A DNA stretch of 64,000 nt from Singulisphaera sp. GP187 (GCA_945869475.1 CAMBOV010000002.1:62001-126000); one strand, 5' to 3'; shown: positions 55,192 to 63,682, numbered from the stretch's first letter. Translations and numbers: made by a program. Notes: generated by a model from the sequence alone, not told the origin.

Positions 55192-56535
55192 TCACCGCTC
55201 GGTTGCGAAAAGGATTTCGTTCACGATCGACTCGAGCAGTTCTTGGCGACCAGAGGGGGACACAAGAGTTGAGAGTTTGGTCGCCTCGTGCGCGCATTGT
55301 GCAAGGGTGAATTGCCCGCTGCGGATTTTTTCTCCCATGGGAGAGTTCCACGAGGCGTAGCGCTCGCGAATGAATTCGTGCAACCGTCCATCGGCTCGAA
55401 TGCGTGCGGCGGCTTTGAGGCCGATCGCGAAGGCATCCATTCCTGCTGCATGTGAATAGAAGAGGTCAATCGGTTCGAAACTCGCTCTGCGTCGCTTCGC
55501 GTCGAAGTTTAATCCGCCCTGCGTGAGTCCACCCATGTTCAGCACCGCGAGCATGATCTGCGTCGTCAGCATGACATCGGTGGGAAAGCGATCGGTATCC
55601 CAACCGAGACCTGTCGTTCCCATGTTCGCGTCTATTGATCCCAAGGCTCCTGCCGCGGTCGCGACGGCGAGTTCGTGTTCCATCGAATGACCAGCGAGCG
55701 TCGCGTGATTCGTTTCAATATTGAGTTTGAACTTTCCAAAAAGCCCAAACTCGCGTAGGAAATTCAGCGTTGCTTCGCTGTCGCTGTCGTACTGGTGCGT
55801 CGTGGGCTCGTGTGGCTTTGGCTCGATGAGCAGCACTCCACGAAATCCGATCGACTGTGCGTGATCTGCGGCGAGGTGCAAGAATCGCGCCATCTGATCG
55901 CGCTCGCGTGCGAGGTCGGTGTTGAGGAGTGTGTCATAACCCTCGCGCCCTCCCCAGAAAACATATCCCTCGCCGCCGAGTGTGTGCGTGACTTCAAGCG
56001 CTTTACGCACCTGCGCCGTCGCATGAAGAAAGACATCGACGCAGGGACTCGTCGCAGCACCATGCATATAGCGCGGATGTGAAAAGAGATTCGCTGTGCC
56101 CCACAAGAGTCGACGCCCTGATGACCGCTGCAACTGTTCCACGTGCGCAACGATCGTGTCAAGGTTGCGCTCAGAGTGCGCGATGCTCTGGCCTTCTGGT
56201 GCAAGATCGCGGTCATGAAAACACCAACGATCGATCTGACACTTGGTCAAGAACTCGAAGAAAGCATCGGCACGCTGCTGCGCGTTGGCGATCGAATCGG
56301 TTCCGTCATCCCATGGAGTCTGCGCAGTCGCCCCTCCAAATGGATCGCCAAGCCCATTACGCATCGTGTGCCAATAGCACGCAGCGAATCGCAGTTGATC
56401 TCGCATCGAACGACTCTCGACAAGTTCGCTCGGGTTGTAGTGACGAAACGTTGGACGGCACTTCGCGTCACGAGATGCAGCGCGCGTCGATTCAAACTGT
56501 AACTGCGTGATGCCAGGAAAGTGCTCGAGTGCCAT
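55192..56535 (-). CDS. xylA: Xylose isomerase
   Basis: The 447-residue enzyme interconverts D-xylose and D-xylulose (and glucose/fructose). It has the catalytic His in CFHDRDLAPEG, the metal-site segment LLIEPKPHEPTTHQYD, and NIETNHATLAGHSMEHELA, all typical of class II isomerases of about 440 residues. I start at ATG 56535 with AAAGAGG 6 nt upstream. The first 44 bp overlap the 3' end of the upstream membrane-protein gene. No xylulokinase is in the window. Confidence 0.96.
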   Translation of the reverse strand: MALEHFPGITQLQFESTRAASRDAKCRPTFRHYNPSELVESRSMRDQLRFAACYWHTMRNGLGDPFGGATAQTPWDDGTDSIANAQQRADAFFEFLTKCQIDRWCFHDRDLAPEGQSIAHSERNLDTIVAHVEQLQRSSGRRLLWGTANLFSHPRYMHGAATSPCVDVFLHATAQVRKALEVTHTLGGEGYVFWGGREGYDTLLNTDLARERDQMARFLHLAADHAQSIGFRGVLLIEPKPHEPTTHQYDSDSEATLNFLREFGLFGKFKLNIETNHATLAGHSMEHELAVATAAGALGSIDANMGTTGLGWDTDRFPTDVMLTTQIMLAVLNMGGLTQGGLNFDAKRRRASFEPIDLFYSHAAGMDAFAIGLKAAARIRADGRLHEFIRERYASWNSPMGEKIRSGQFTLAQCAHEATKLSTLVSPSGRQELLESIVNEILFATER

Positions 56536-57415
56536 CCATACCTCTTTCTGTGATCGAAGTGTATGAAGCCGATGTCTCTTCAACCTCTTCGAGTGCATCG
56601 GTGAAGTTCACCGAGCCTCCGACGGCGCACGCGCAGATCACCGCGATGATCACAACGACAACGGTCGCAACTCGCGGCGAGCGAAACGCTGGTGCGAAGG
56701 CGAGCAGGAGTGGAGTGGCCCAGACCAGCAGATAGATCTGTGTGCTGACGGCTTCCTGCGCGTGATAGGCGCAGCCATACAAAGCCATCGTGCCAGAGAG
56801 TGTCATCGACGCGACACAGAAGGATGCGCCAGCCGAGAAACCGCGACCGAGATATGCGAGCAGTGCGGCGAGCGCGCAGATCGATGCGAGTGAAGCGGCG
56901 ACCGATGCGACTTTGAGCGATCCGGCGCTGAACAGCAGAAGCGTGAGCGAGCCACATGAGAGTGCGAGTGCCAGTGGCATTCGCACAGGCTCGCGCGATG
57001 CGCAAGTTGTGAGAAGAAACGCTGCGACGACTGCCACGAGTGTTGCAACGAGACGCGCAGGAAGCGTTTCGTATCCGGGAAAGCGCAGGATGACGAGACT
57101 CAGTGCGACTGCGGTGAGCAGGATCGCTCGGTGTCGAGAACGATGCGAGAGGCTTGCGGCGGTTCCGGTGGTGCCGCCAATTCCGATGATGAGCGCGCTC
57201 GCCGCGATCCACTCCCACTTCTGTCCGAGGTACAGAACCGTACGCCCTTCAACCATGATGAGTGAAAGAAGCACGACAAGTGCGCACGCGAGCGGTCCAG
57301 TCCACGCGTCCACGCGTCGGCCAGCGTCAGCGCTCCACGGCAGTCGCGGCGCAAGCAAGATCGCTGTGCCGCTCGCAACGGGTAAGACAACCGAGTCGAG
57401 CACGATCTCAATCAT
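56492..57415 (-). CDS. Polytopic membrane protein of unknown function
   Basis: I do not recognise this 307-residue protein. It has about nine hydrophobic helices with short loops, starts MIEIVLDSVVLPVASGTAIL and ends in a soluble tail of about 30 residues. Many helices are Ala/Leu-rich without conserved charged motifs. It lies between YceI and xylA on the minus strand and overlaps xylA by 44 bp, so the xylA ribosome-binding site lies inside it. A role in sugar transport is possible but unsupported. Confidence 0.65.
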   Translation of the reverse strand: MIEIVLDSVVLPVASGTAILLAPRLPWSADAGRRVDAWTGPLACALVVLLSLIMVEGRTVLYLGQKWEWIAASALIIGIGGTTGTAASLSHRSRHRAILLTAVALSLVILRFPGYETLPARLVATLVAVVAAFLLTTCASREPVRMPLALALSCGSLTLLLFSAGSLKVASVAASLASICALAALLAYLGRGFSAGASFCVASMTLSGTMALYGCAYHAQEAVSTQIYLLVWATPLLLAFAPAFRSPRVATVVVVIIAVICACAVGGSVNFTDALEEVEETSASYTSITERGMDGTRALSWHHAVTV

Positions 57416-57445
57416 GTGGATTCACGTTGGATCATGCTGAGTCAT

Positions 57446-57503
57446 GCTGCGTCGTGCTGCGTCACTCTTTTCGTGCTGCGTCGTGCTGCGTCACTCTTTT
57501 CGC
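57446..57503. repeat. Two direct copies of a 29-bp unit built from 10-bp motifs
   Basis: Copies at 57446-57474 and 57475-57503 differ at one base. Each contains two GTGCTGCGTC-like decamers, and more degenerate decamers lie at 57431-57445. They lie between the membrane-protein gene start and the YceI gene end; the second copy includes the YceI stop. Confidence 0.85.
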
Positions 57504-58168
57504 GCTGGAACAGTGCTCTTGTCAACGCACTCGAGCGAGACAATCACGCGTGTTTCGTCACCGATGGCGCCCTGCTCGACTCCGTAGCTCACTCCATAGT
57601 CGCTTCGCTTGATTTCGAAGGTCGCTTCGAAACCCGCGCGTGAGACTCCGCCCATCAATGAGATTGGCGAGCATTCAACCGGAACAGTGACTGACTTGGT
57701 GACGCCATGCATCGTCAGGTCGCCCGCGACATCGAATCGTCCCCCGCCGAGCGACTTCGCGCTTGAGCTGACGAACGTCATCGTTGGAAATTCGACGGTG
57801 TTAAAAAAATCTGGACTTTTCAAATGCGAGTCGAGCTTCTTGTTCCCGCTGTCGACGCTTGCAGTCTGAATAGTGACGTTGAGCGTGAGCGATGTGTCTG
57901 GCACATACTGTGCCGTTCCAGAGATGTCGTTGAACCGTCCCCAGAATTTGCCGGCACCCATGTGGGCGACGCGAAAGAGCGACATTGAATGGGTGTCATC
58001 GACGGTGAAGGTTCCAGCAGCCGAAGGCAGTGCAGCGGGCACGGGCTTGGCGTCCTGTCGCGCGGTGAATGCGAGTGCGACGGCGACACATCCAATGAGA
58101 ACGAAAAGGCGTGCGGTCGACGTGATGGATGAGCGCAGTGTGCGGGTGTTCGAAGGTTTGGGTGACAT
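57491..58168 (-). CDS. YceI-family secreted lipocalin-like protein
   Basis: The 225-residue protein has a signal anchor or peptide (LFVLIGCVAVALAFTA). The YceI fold follows, with TVDDTHSMSLFRVAHMGAG, then VDSGNKKLDSHLKSPDFFN and a DLTMHGVTKSVTVPV strand. YceI proteins bind isoprenoid or lipid molecules in the periplasm; the ligand is unknown. GAGGAA lies about 5 nt before the ATG at 58168. It is first in the unit leading to the membrane-protein gene and xylA. The 3' end overlaps the 29-bp repeats. Confidence 0.92.
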   Translation of the reverse strand: MSPKPSNTRTLRSSITSTARLFVLIGCVAVALAFTARQDAKPVPAALPSAAGTFTVDDTHSMSLFRVAHMGAGKFWGRFNDISGTAQYVPDTSLTLNVTIQTASVDSGNKKLDSHLKSPDFFNTVEFPTMTFVSSSAKSLGGGRFDVAGDLTMHGVTKSVTVPVECSPISLMGGVSRAGFEATFEIKRSDYGVSYGVEQGAIGDETRVIVSLECVDKSTVPARKE

Positions 58169-58252
58169 CGGGGTTCCTCGTGGCTGAGTGTGCGTCTCGC
58201 GAACTCGAGTGATCGCGGCGACCCGTCAGACTAGAAGAGAATCCATGCTCGC

Positions 58253-58317
58253 GCGAGTGACTGCGCGCGTGGACGCGAGTGACTGCGCGCATGGACGCGA
58301 ATGACTGCGCGCCGGAC
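58253..58317. repeat. Three tandem 21-22-bp repeats
   Basis: Units at 58253-58274, 58275-58296 and 58297-58317 share GCGAGTGACTGCGCGC with one or two differences. They lie upstream of the YceI gene. Too few and too tightly joined for a CRISPR array. Confidence 0.85.
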
Positions 58318-58474
58318 GAGTCGTCAGTCGCAAGACTCGTCGGACCAACTCGACATCGAAGCTCCGCTGACGCACCAGTGCGGCGTGAGTCGATCGGTTC
58401 TGCGAAGTTCGAGCAATTCGCACGCCCAAGCGCCGAGCGAGAGTTGTGCCTGCCGCACAAGCTTTGAAAGGTGA

Positions 58475-58583
58475 CCCCCCACTGCTTCTGATGCGTCGAG
58501 AGTTCTTGTCGCGCTCGTGGCTCGAGCAACTCTGGACGCGGTGAACTTTGGGAGTGACCGTTTCTGCAGGAAGGTCAGGGGGG
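58475..58583. ncRNA. Possible structured RNA or long palindrome
   Basis: GCGTC plus AGAGTT (58493-58504) pair with AACTCT plus GACGC (58528-58539), and CCCCCC (58475-58480) can pair with GGGGGG (58578-58583) outside that. The strand is unknown and no known RNA family was recognised. Confidence 0.2.
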
Positions 58584-58741
58584 TTCGGCTTTGGGTTGTT
58601 GGTTGCATAAGAGTGAGCGCCTCTGCGCACACCACCCATCGCACCGATCAAGGAGCGACTTCAAGCAAGTGTTTTATTTCTCAGGTTGAGAAGATGCACA
58701 GCGGCCGCAGGGCGGAAGGAATGGCTGAAACAGATTGAAAA

Positions 58742-58759
58742 CGGACATAGTCTCGTCCG
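58742..58759 (-). terminator. Probable rho-independent terminator of parB
   Basis: On the minus strand a CGGAC/GTCCG hairpin with an 8-nt loop lies 23 bp after the parB stop and is followed directly by TTTT. Confidence 0.5.
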
Positions 58760-58782
58760 ATAAGTGCAAACTGCGTGAACAC

Positions 58783-59871
58783 TCAATCTTTCAAGCTGTT
58801 CGAGTCGAAGCCAAGGCGTTGAAGGATCCCATCAAACTGGTCGAGCGAGTAGTAAGAGACTGAGAGCACACCAGTGCCGGCCTTGCGCCCCTGCTTGATC
58901 TGCACTTTCGATCCGATGAACTGGCCGAGGCGTCGCTCGAGATCTGCAACTTGGGCCGAGCCCTTGCGAGATGGTTGAGTGACCGGTGGCGTGGTAAGTC
59001 CGCTCGCCGACTTGATCCGTTGAACCTCGCGCTCGACCTGGCGAACCGACCATTCATCGTGCAGTGCCTTCTCTGCAATCGCCCTTCTCGCCTGGACATT
59101 TTCGATCGCCAGAAGTGCCTTCGCATGACCTTGCGAGAGCCGGCCTTCGCGAACGCATCCAGAAGTAAATGGATCGAGCTCGATGAGTCGCAGCAGATTC
59201 GCAACGGAGGCGCGATCGATCCCAACCCTTTCTGCAGCTTGCTGTTGGGTCCATGAAAAGTCTGTTATCAGTCGTTTTAGAGCCACGGCACGCTCAAGTG
59301 GGTTCAAATCCTCTCTCTGAACGTTCTCAATGAGCGCCAGCACCGCAGAGGCTGCTTCATCCGCTTGCACCGTGATCGTCGGAATCTTGCTCCTGCCAAG
59401 CTTCTCGAAGGCACGGAGTCGGCGCTCGCCGGCGACGAGTTCGTAGGTCTTTCCTGCGACCGGTAGAGTCAGCTTTCGAACCACGATTGGCTGAATCAAG
59501 CCGTGTTGTGCAATCGAGTCTGCGAGTGTTGCAATCGCTCGTTCGTCGAACTTCTCACGGGGCTGCCTGACATTTCGCGCGATAAAGGAGAGGTCGAGCT
59601 CGAGGATGGCGGCTCCAGCCTGCGGTGCCGAACTCGCTGCACCGGGCGCAACTGTGTTTGCGATTGCCGCCGACGCACTACCAACAGCTCCCTCCTTCGG
59701 AGTGTTCCACGTGGAACGTTCCGCGCCGGTATGCACGGCAGGTGCCGCCGCTGGGATCAGGGAGCCGAGCCCTCGACCAAGCCGAGAGATCAGAGCAGGC
59801 TTGCTCGCAGAAGCGGGGGTGGCCGGAACCTGTTGGGTAATCGGCTGAGTTTCTCTCGTTTTCTGGGTCAT
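58783..59871 (-). CDS. parB: Chromosome partitioning protein ParB
   Basis: The 362-residue protein has a low-complexity N-terminal tail with GRGLGSLIP, then the ParB/Srx-like CTPase domain (NVRQPREKFDE, ELVAGERRLRAFEKLG). The HTH region is FSWTQQQAAERVGIDRASVA, and a C-terminal dimer domain follows. ParB binds parS, spreads as a CTP-dependent clamp and positions the origin region. I start at ATG 59871 (MTQKTRETQ), with AAAGGA 7 nt upstream. No ParA gene is adjacent, which is unusual. A parS-like palindrome lies inside this gene at 59704-59717. Confidence 0.95.
   Translation of the reverse strand: MTQKTRETQPITQQVPATPASASKPALISRLGRGLGSLIPAAAPAVHTGAERSTWNTPKEGAVGSASAAIANTVAPGAASSAPQAGAAILELDLSFIARNVRQPREKFDERAIATLADSIAQHGLIQPIVVRKLTLPVAGKTYELVAGERRLRAFEKLGRSKIPTITVQADEAASAVLALIENVQREDLNPLERAVALKRLITDFSWTQQQAAERVGIDRASVANLLRLIELDPFTSGCVREGRLSQGHAKALLAIENVQARRAIAEKALHDEWSVRQVEREVQRIKSASGLTTPPVTQPSRKGSAQVADLERRLGQFIGSKVQIKQGRKAGTGVLSVSYYSLDQFDGILQRLGFDSNSLKD
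59703..59718. promoter_or_regulatory. parS-like site inside parB
   Basis: TGTTCCACGTGGAACG contains a perfect 14-bp palindrome (GTTCCACGTGGAAC) close to the general parS consensus TGTTnCACGTGnAACA. A second 10-bp palindrome, GGAACGTTCC, overlaps it. Placement inside the ParB gene supports a true parS. Confidence 0.75.
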
Positions 59872-59988
59872 TTCGAATCCTTTCGTTGTTTTAAAGTAGA
59901 TCGCCTCATGAAAGGCGCTCGTGAGTATATCGACACAATAACAACGGTCCATTAGAAGTCTGCGTTTTATCGGACGCTACTCAATCGC

Positions 59989-59994
59989 TACCCT
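59989..59994 (+). promoter_or_regulatory. -10-like box TACCCT for the STAS gene
   Basis: The hexamer lies exactly 6 nt before the GTG at 60001, with only pyrimidines between, so the mRNA is probably leaderless. Confidence 0.45.
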
Positions 59995-60000
59995 TTCCCC

Positions 60001-60333
60001 GTGGCAGACGCGCAATCCATTCTTCTGACGAGTGTTGCCAATGACGTCCTGATTCTCACGGTGACGATTCCAACCATTGACGCCGATCATGCCATCGATT
60101 TGAAAGTTCAGTTTGCGCGCGCGCTCGAAAGTGCCCCAGCGAACGTGCGAGCGGTTCGGCTTGAAGTTTCTGAGGTCTTGGCGATGAGTAGTCGCGGTTT
60201 CGAAACACTGCTCCACCTGCACACCTCGTGTCGTGATCGGGGCATCCCACTGACGCTTTCAAAACTCACGCCGATTTTTCATAAACTGCTCGAACGCATG
60301 GGATTTCTGCGTCTCTTCACCGTCGACGCCTAA
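60001..60333 (+). CDS. STAS-domain anti-sigma-factor antagonist-like protein
   Basis: The 110-residue protein matches the STAS fold of SpoIIAA-type antagonists. The first strand is NDVLILTVTIPTID, the helix-preceding motif is VLAMSSRGFETLLHLH, and the last strand and helix follow RGIPLTLSKLTPIFHKLLER. In SpoIIAA the Ser of the DSxG motif is phosphorylated; here SSRG keeps Ser but not the Asp. It probably binds an anti-sigma factor or kinase not in the window. The start is GTG. Confidence 0.85.
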   Translation: MADAQSILLTSVANDVLILTVTIPTIDADHAIDLKVQFARALESAPANVRAVRLEVSEVLAMSSRGFETLLHLHTSCRDRGIPLTLSKLTPIFHKLLERMGFLRLFTVDA

Positions 60334-60357
60334 CTCCCTCGGCGACGCTGCGCGCGC

Positions 60358-61824
60358 TTAGACGACCTGCAAGACATCGCCAACCATCGGCATCTGAATG
60401 TCGGTGATGCCGTTTGCACGCAGCTCGGTCGCAAAGGCTTGTCGCGATTCTTCGGCGCCGTGCACGAGCGCGACTTGCCTGGTGACTCTTGGCATTCGCT
60501 TCACCCAGGTCAACAAGTCATCTGCGTCACCGTGACCCGAAATGCCTGCGAGACGATCGATCGTCGCGCGCACTTCGAGTTCGGCTCCGTTGATCTCGAC
60601 GCGAGTCGCTCCGTTGAGCAATCCATGGCCGAGCAATCCATCGAGTTGGTGTCCAGTGAACAGGATGCGCGTGGTTGGTTGCTCGATCGCAACCTGCACG
60701 TGTCGCAGAATCGGCCCCGCGTCACAGAAACCCGAGCCGGCCATGATCACGCACGCCGTTCGCACGCGATCAATCGACTCAGATTCTCGGCGCGACATCA
60801 GTGTGTGCAGTTCAGCGAAGTGAAGTGGATTCGATCCGCGAAGGCACGATCGACGCACGCTCTCTTCAAGCAGATGCGGATGACGCGCATACAGCTCACT
60901 CGCACGACATGCCATCGCTGAATCGAGATAGACCGGAAGTCCTGCGAGAACTCCTTCGCGCGAGGCGCGTGCGAAGAGTTGCAGCATCGTCTGCGCTCGT
61001 CCGAGTGCGAAGACTGGCGCGAGAATTCGTTGCCCCTTCGCCGATGCCTCTCGAAGAATGACGCAGAGCGCTTCGTATTGATCGACTTGTTTGAATCGCC
61101 TCGCACCGTTTGTTGATTCCATGATCACTAAGTCTTGCGCGCGGTCAGGCCATTGGTGCGGAGCGAGCAGGGGGTTTTCAATGGGACCGATGTCTCCAGA
61201 AAACAAGACGTGCGCAGGATCGCCGCCAGTCTCGCGCTGCACCCGCAATTCAATACTCGCGGCTCCAACAACATGCGAGGCGTGCAAGAAGCGCGCGTCG
61301 ACGCCATCGGCGATCGGTTCCCACTCCATGAATGGCACCGCACGAATCAAGCGCGCGACGCGCTCAGCATGTCGATGTGTAAAAAGAATTGGCGGCGGTT
61401 CACTTCGAATTGGAATCGCAGTCGCGAGATGCGCTGGCGCGAGCACGCGCGAAGATGGCGCGGTGCCCGCGCGTTTCTCCTGAATGCGAACTTGTTGCAG
61501 GGTCGCCGACGATGTCATCACGCGCGGCAAGAGTTCGGCGGTCGGCTCGGTGGTGAGCACCGGACCTTCATAGCCAAGCGCTGGCAACATTCCAAGGCGA
61601 CCGCAATGATCGATGTGTGCGTGGGTGACAAGCACCGCGTCAAGTTTCTCGAAATCCAGATTTGGCGCGCTGACGTTTCGCGTCTCCTGCTCTGGCGATC
61701 CCTGAAACATTCCAAAGTCGATGAGCAGTCGCGCGCGCGCTGTTGTGACCTCGTAGCACGATCCCGTGACTTCACCTGCGGCTCCATGCACGCGCACACT
61801 GACCGTCGCAACGCTGTCACTCAT
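60358..61824 (-). CDS. Metallo-beta-lactamase/beta-CASP ribonuclease-like protein
   Basis: The 488-residue protein has the MBL motif THAHIDHCGR, the later segment FLHASHVVGAASIELRV, and SGDIGPIENPL. A beta-CASP domain follows (YLDSAMACRASELY, then IMAGSGFCDAGPILRHV), and the C-terminal metal ligands lie at SGHGDADDL and ALVHGAEESR. This is the CPSF/YSH1-like group of RNA nucleases. I start at MSDSVATVS (61824); an ATG at 61848 would leave only 2 bp to the divergent gene and add 8 residues. It should act on RNA in the cytoplasm. Confidence 0.88.
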   Translation of the reverse strand: MSDSVATVSVRVHGAAGEVTGSCYEVTTARARLLIDFGMFQGSPEQETRNVSAPNLDFEKLDAVLVTHAHIDHCGRLGMLPALGYEGPVLTTEPTAELLPRVMTSSATLQQVRIQEKRAGTAPSSRVLAPAHLATAIPIRSEPPPILFTHRHAERVARLIRAVPFMEWEPIADGVDARFLHASHVVGAASIELRVQRETGGDPAHVLFSGDIGPIENPLLAPHQWPDRAQDLVIMESTNGARRFKQVDQYEALCVILREASAKGQRILAPVFALGRAQTMLQLFARASREGVLAGLPVYLDSAMACRASELYARHPHLLEESVRRSCLRGSNPLHFAELHTLMSRRESESIDRVRTACVIMAGSGFCDAGPILRHVQVAIEQPTTRILFTGHQLDGLLGHGLLNGATRVEINGAELEVRATIDRLAGISGHGDADDLLTWVKRMPRVTRQVALVHGAEESRQAFATELRANGITDIQMPMVGDVLQVV

Positions 61825-61835
61825 TTGAGCGTGTG

Positions 61836-61841
61836 TACCAT
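61836..61841 (+). promoter_or_regulatory. -10-like box TACCAT for the cupredoxin gene
   Basis: The hexamer lies 9 nt before the ATG at 61851, in the 26-bp gap between divergent start codons. Confidence 0.35.
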
Positions 61842-61850
61842 CGAACATCA

Positions 61851-62660
61851 ATGATTGTTGCGGTCTTTCTTTCGTTCGCGCTGACCACACAAAGCGCGAC
61901 TCCCGCGCCGTGCACCGGTATCGATACTCCAAGTGCGTCCACCGCTGAGCGACGCACAGCTCTCGATGCGTGTGCGACCGCGAGCGCAACCACTCCCATC
62001 GAGTTCTTGCTCAGCGAGATGTCGCGACTGACGATCTGCGATCGACGGGCGATGAACCTCGCAGACGTTGCGGCTGCGTGGAATCCGAAGGAGCTCGCGA
62101 GTGAAGCGGTCGTCACGAAGTTGCTCGCGATGGCGAGTGGGCAGGGGGGTGTGACGGCGGGCGCACAGATTGTCGCGGTGCGGGCCGTGCTCGCGATCCC
62201 AGCAGATTTGCTTCCCACGGGAACACTCCCGCCAACGCCGGTGGTGTTTGAGATCACGGCGGTGCCATCCAAGATGGCTTATGACCTCAAGGCGTTTTCG
62301 GTCGCCCCAGGGCAAGTCGTGCAGATCAATTTTCATAATCCAGACGCCCTTGAACACAACCTGCTCGTCGTTGCGCCTGGCGCGCTCGCCGAGATGGGGG
62401 TTGCAGGCGACCGAATGGGCACCTCACCAGATGGCAAACTCAAGGAATTCGTGCCATCCTCACCGAAAGTCTTGGCAGTCATGGGGATAGTCGAACCAGG
62501 AAAGTCGCAGACATTCTGGTTTATCGCCCCGCAGAAGCCTGGAACCTATCCATATGTCTGCACCTATCCCAGCCACTGGCGCACGATGAACGGCAAGATG
62601 AAGGTTGTGGCACCGCCGCAACCCGCGCAAACACCGCCGCAACCCGTTGCTGCTCCCTAG
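61851..62660 (+). CDS. Azurin/plastocyanin-like secreted copper protein
   Basis: The 269-residue protein begins MIVAVFLSFALTTQSATPAP, a signal peptide. A helical region of about 110 residues is followed by a cupredoxin domain (about 140-255). Type 1 copper ligands are visible: His in ALEHNLLVVAPG, then Cys, His and Met in VCTYPSHWRTMNGKM. The C-terminal tail is Pro/Gln-rich. It may carry electrons in the periplasm, for example from the haem protein class at 11491-15153, but that is inference. It overlaps the convergent GT2 gene by 4 bp. Confidence 0.9.
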   Translation: MIVAVFLSFALTTQSATPAPCTGIDTPSASTAERRTALDACATASATTPIEFLLSEMSRLTICDRRAMNLADVAAAWNPKELASEAVVTKLLAMASGQGGVTAGAQIVAVRAVLAIPADLLPTGTLPPTPVVFEITAVPSKMAYDLKAFSVAPGQVVQINFHNPDALEHNLLVVAPGALAEMGVAGDRMGTSPDGKLKEFVPSSPKVLAVMGIVEPGKSQTFWFIAPQKPGTYPYVCTYPSHWRTMNGKMKVVAPPQPAQTPPQPVAAP

Positions 62661-63610
62661 CTTCTGTCGAATCCAACCTTGGATCGAATGACGAATGGTT
62701 TACGGTCGGTGATGCCGTTGAGGGCATCCGAGAGCAGTTCGAGGGTCAGCCCGCTCGCAAGCAACAGAAGCGCACTCAAGAAGAACATGATCGCGAGCAG
62801 AAATGGCGGACGGGTTCCCAAGTCGATGCCAACAAAGAACTTATCCCACAAGAGAAACGGCATCAGCACACAATCAACCGCGAGCAGAGCGAAGGCGACG
62901 CGGCCGAAGAGATAAATCGGTCGGCTTCGAAAACTTCCCTCAAACCAGAGCAAGACGATGTCGAAGAGCACATCGAGGGTTCGGGTGATTCCATAATGGC
63001 TTGTGCCGGCGAACCGCGGTGGGGCAGTCACAAACACTTCGCCAACCCGTCCTCCACGAAGTGCAACAAGTGCGGGCAGCAGTCGGTGCTGACCCGAGCG
63101 CAACCGAAGCGAGCGCGCGAGATCGCCACGAACTGCCTTGAATCCCCCCATGTCACGCACCTCGCACCGCGAAACCCACCGCAGAAGGGCGTTGGCGATG
63201 AACGAAGGAAACCGGCGAAACAAGAGACTCTCCACTCGGTCTCGCCGACTGCCCGAGACGAGATCGAATCCATCTCCCATCGCCGAGATCAAGAGGTGAA
63301 TCTCTTCGGGTGGGTGCTGCAGATCTCCGTCCATGATGACAACGACCTCTCCAGTGCTCTCTTGCAATCCAGCAAGAAGTGCCCCACATTGACCGACATT
63401 GCGAGCAAGAAAGATGCAACGAAGGGTCGGCGCGCTCTGCACAAGCCGTTCGAGGATCGCCTCTGTCTGGTCAGTTGATCCATCAGAAACCACCACGATT
63501 TCATGTGTGTGACCCATCGCCCGCAGCGCAGCATCGGTTCGCCGAACAAACTCCTCAGCGCACGCAGCCTCGTTGTGCATTGGACAGACGATGCTGATAT
63601 GTGGAGCCAT
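62657..63610 (-). CDS. GT2 glycosyltransferase with C-terminal membrane helices
   Basis: The 317-residue enzyme starts with a GT-A domain: ISIVCPMHNEAACAEEFVRR, VVVSDGSTDQT and the metal-binding DxD in VIMDGDLQHPP. The C-terminal part has two membrane helices (about residues 228-255 and 262-290), as in dolichyl-phosphate-mannose-synthase-like or ArnC/GtrB enzymes. It likely transfers a sugar to a polyprenyl phosphate. TACTAT lies 9 nt before the ATG at 63610. It is divergent from the nucleotide-sugar dehydrogenase gene. Confidence 0.9.
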   Translation of the reverse strand: MAPHISIVCPMHNEAACAEEFVRRTDAALRAMGHTHEIVVVSDGSTDQTEAILERLVQSAPTLRCIFLARNVGQCGALLAGLQESTGEVVVIMDGDLQHPPEEIHLLISAMGDGFDLVSGSRRDRVESLLFRRFPSFIANALLRWVSRCEVRDMGGFKAVRGDLARSLRLRSGQHRLLPALVALRGGRVGEVFVTAPPRFAGTSHYGITRTLDVLFDIVLLWFEGSFRSRPIYLFGRVAFALLAVDCVLMPFLLWDKFFVGIDLGTRPPFLLAIMFFLSALLLLASGLTLELLSDALNGITDRKPFVIRSKVGFDRS

Positions 63611-63619
63611 GCATGAGGC

Positions 63620-63625
63620 ATAGTA
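63620..63625 (-). promoter_or_regulatory. -10-like box TACTAT for the GT2 gene
   Basis: On the minus strand the hexamer lies 9 nt before the ATG at 63610. Confidence 0.35.
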
Positions 63626-63654
63626 ATGAGGCGAATTGCCCCTTCACCCTGTGC

Positions 63655-63660
63655 TATTCT
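63655..63660 (+). promoter_or_regulatory. -10-like box TATTCT for the nucleotide-sugar dehydrogenase gene
   Basis: The hexamer lies 22 nt before the ATG at 63683, leaving a leader of about 15 nt, unlike the short-spaced examples elsewhere. Confidence 0.3.
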
Positions 63661-63682
63661 GCGAAACCCAAGAAATCGCACC

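Larger units (their letters stand above)
58169..58782. other. 614-bp gap without a convincing gene
   Basis: Frames here have poor, arginine/serine-rich translations. The gap holds a tandem 22-bp repeat (58253-58317), a long imperfect hairpin (58475-58583) and a probable parB terminator (58742-58759). A structured RNA is possible. Confidence 0.5.

Noticed and set aside
56134-56149. Second parS-like site TGTTCCACGTGCGCAA
   Set aside because: Only the left half and core match; the right half is poor, and it lies inside xylA where codons explain it.
58253-58317. CRISPR-like array
   Set aside because: Three units are directly joined with no spacers and no cas genes are present.
58226-58651. 141-residue minus-strand frame in the gap beside parB
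   Set aside because: Arg/Ser/Thr-rich with several competing frames and no start signal or recognisable motif; it spans the tandem repeats.
59297-59315. GGGTTCAAATCC resembling a tRNA T-loop
   Set aside because: It lies in the conserved ParB coding segment for NPLERAV on the minus strand and has no surrounding tRNA stems.
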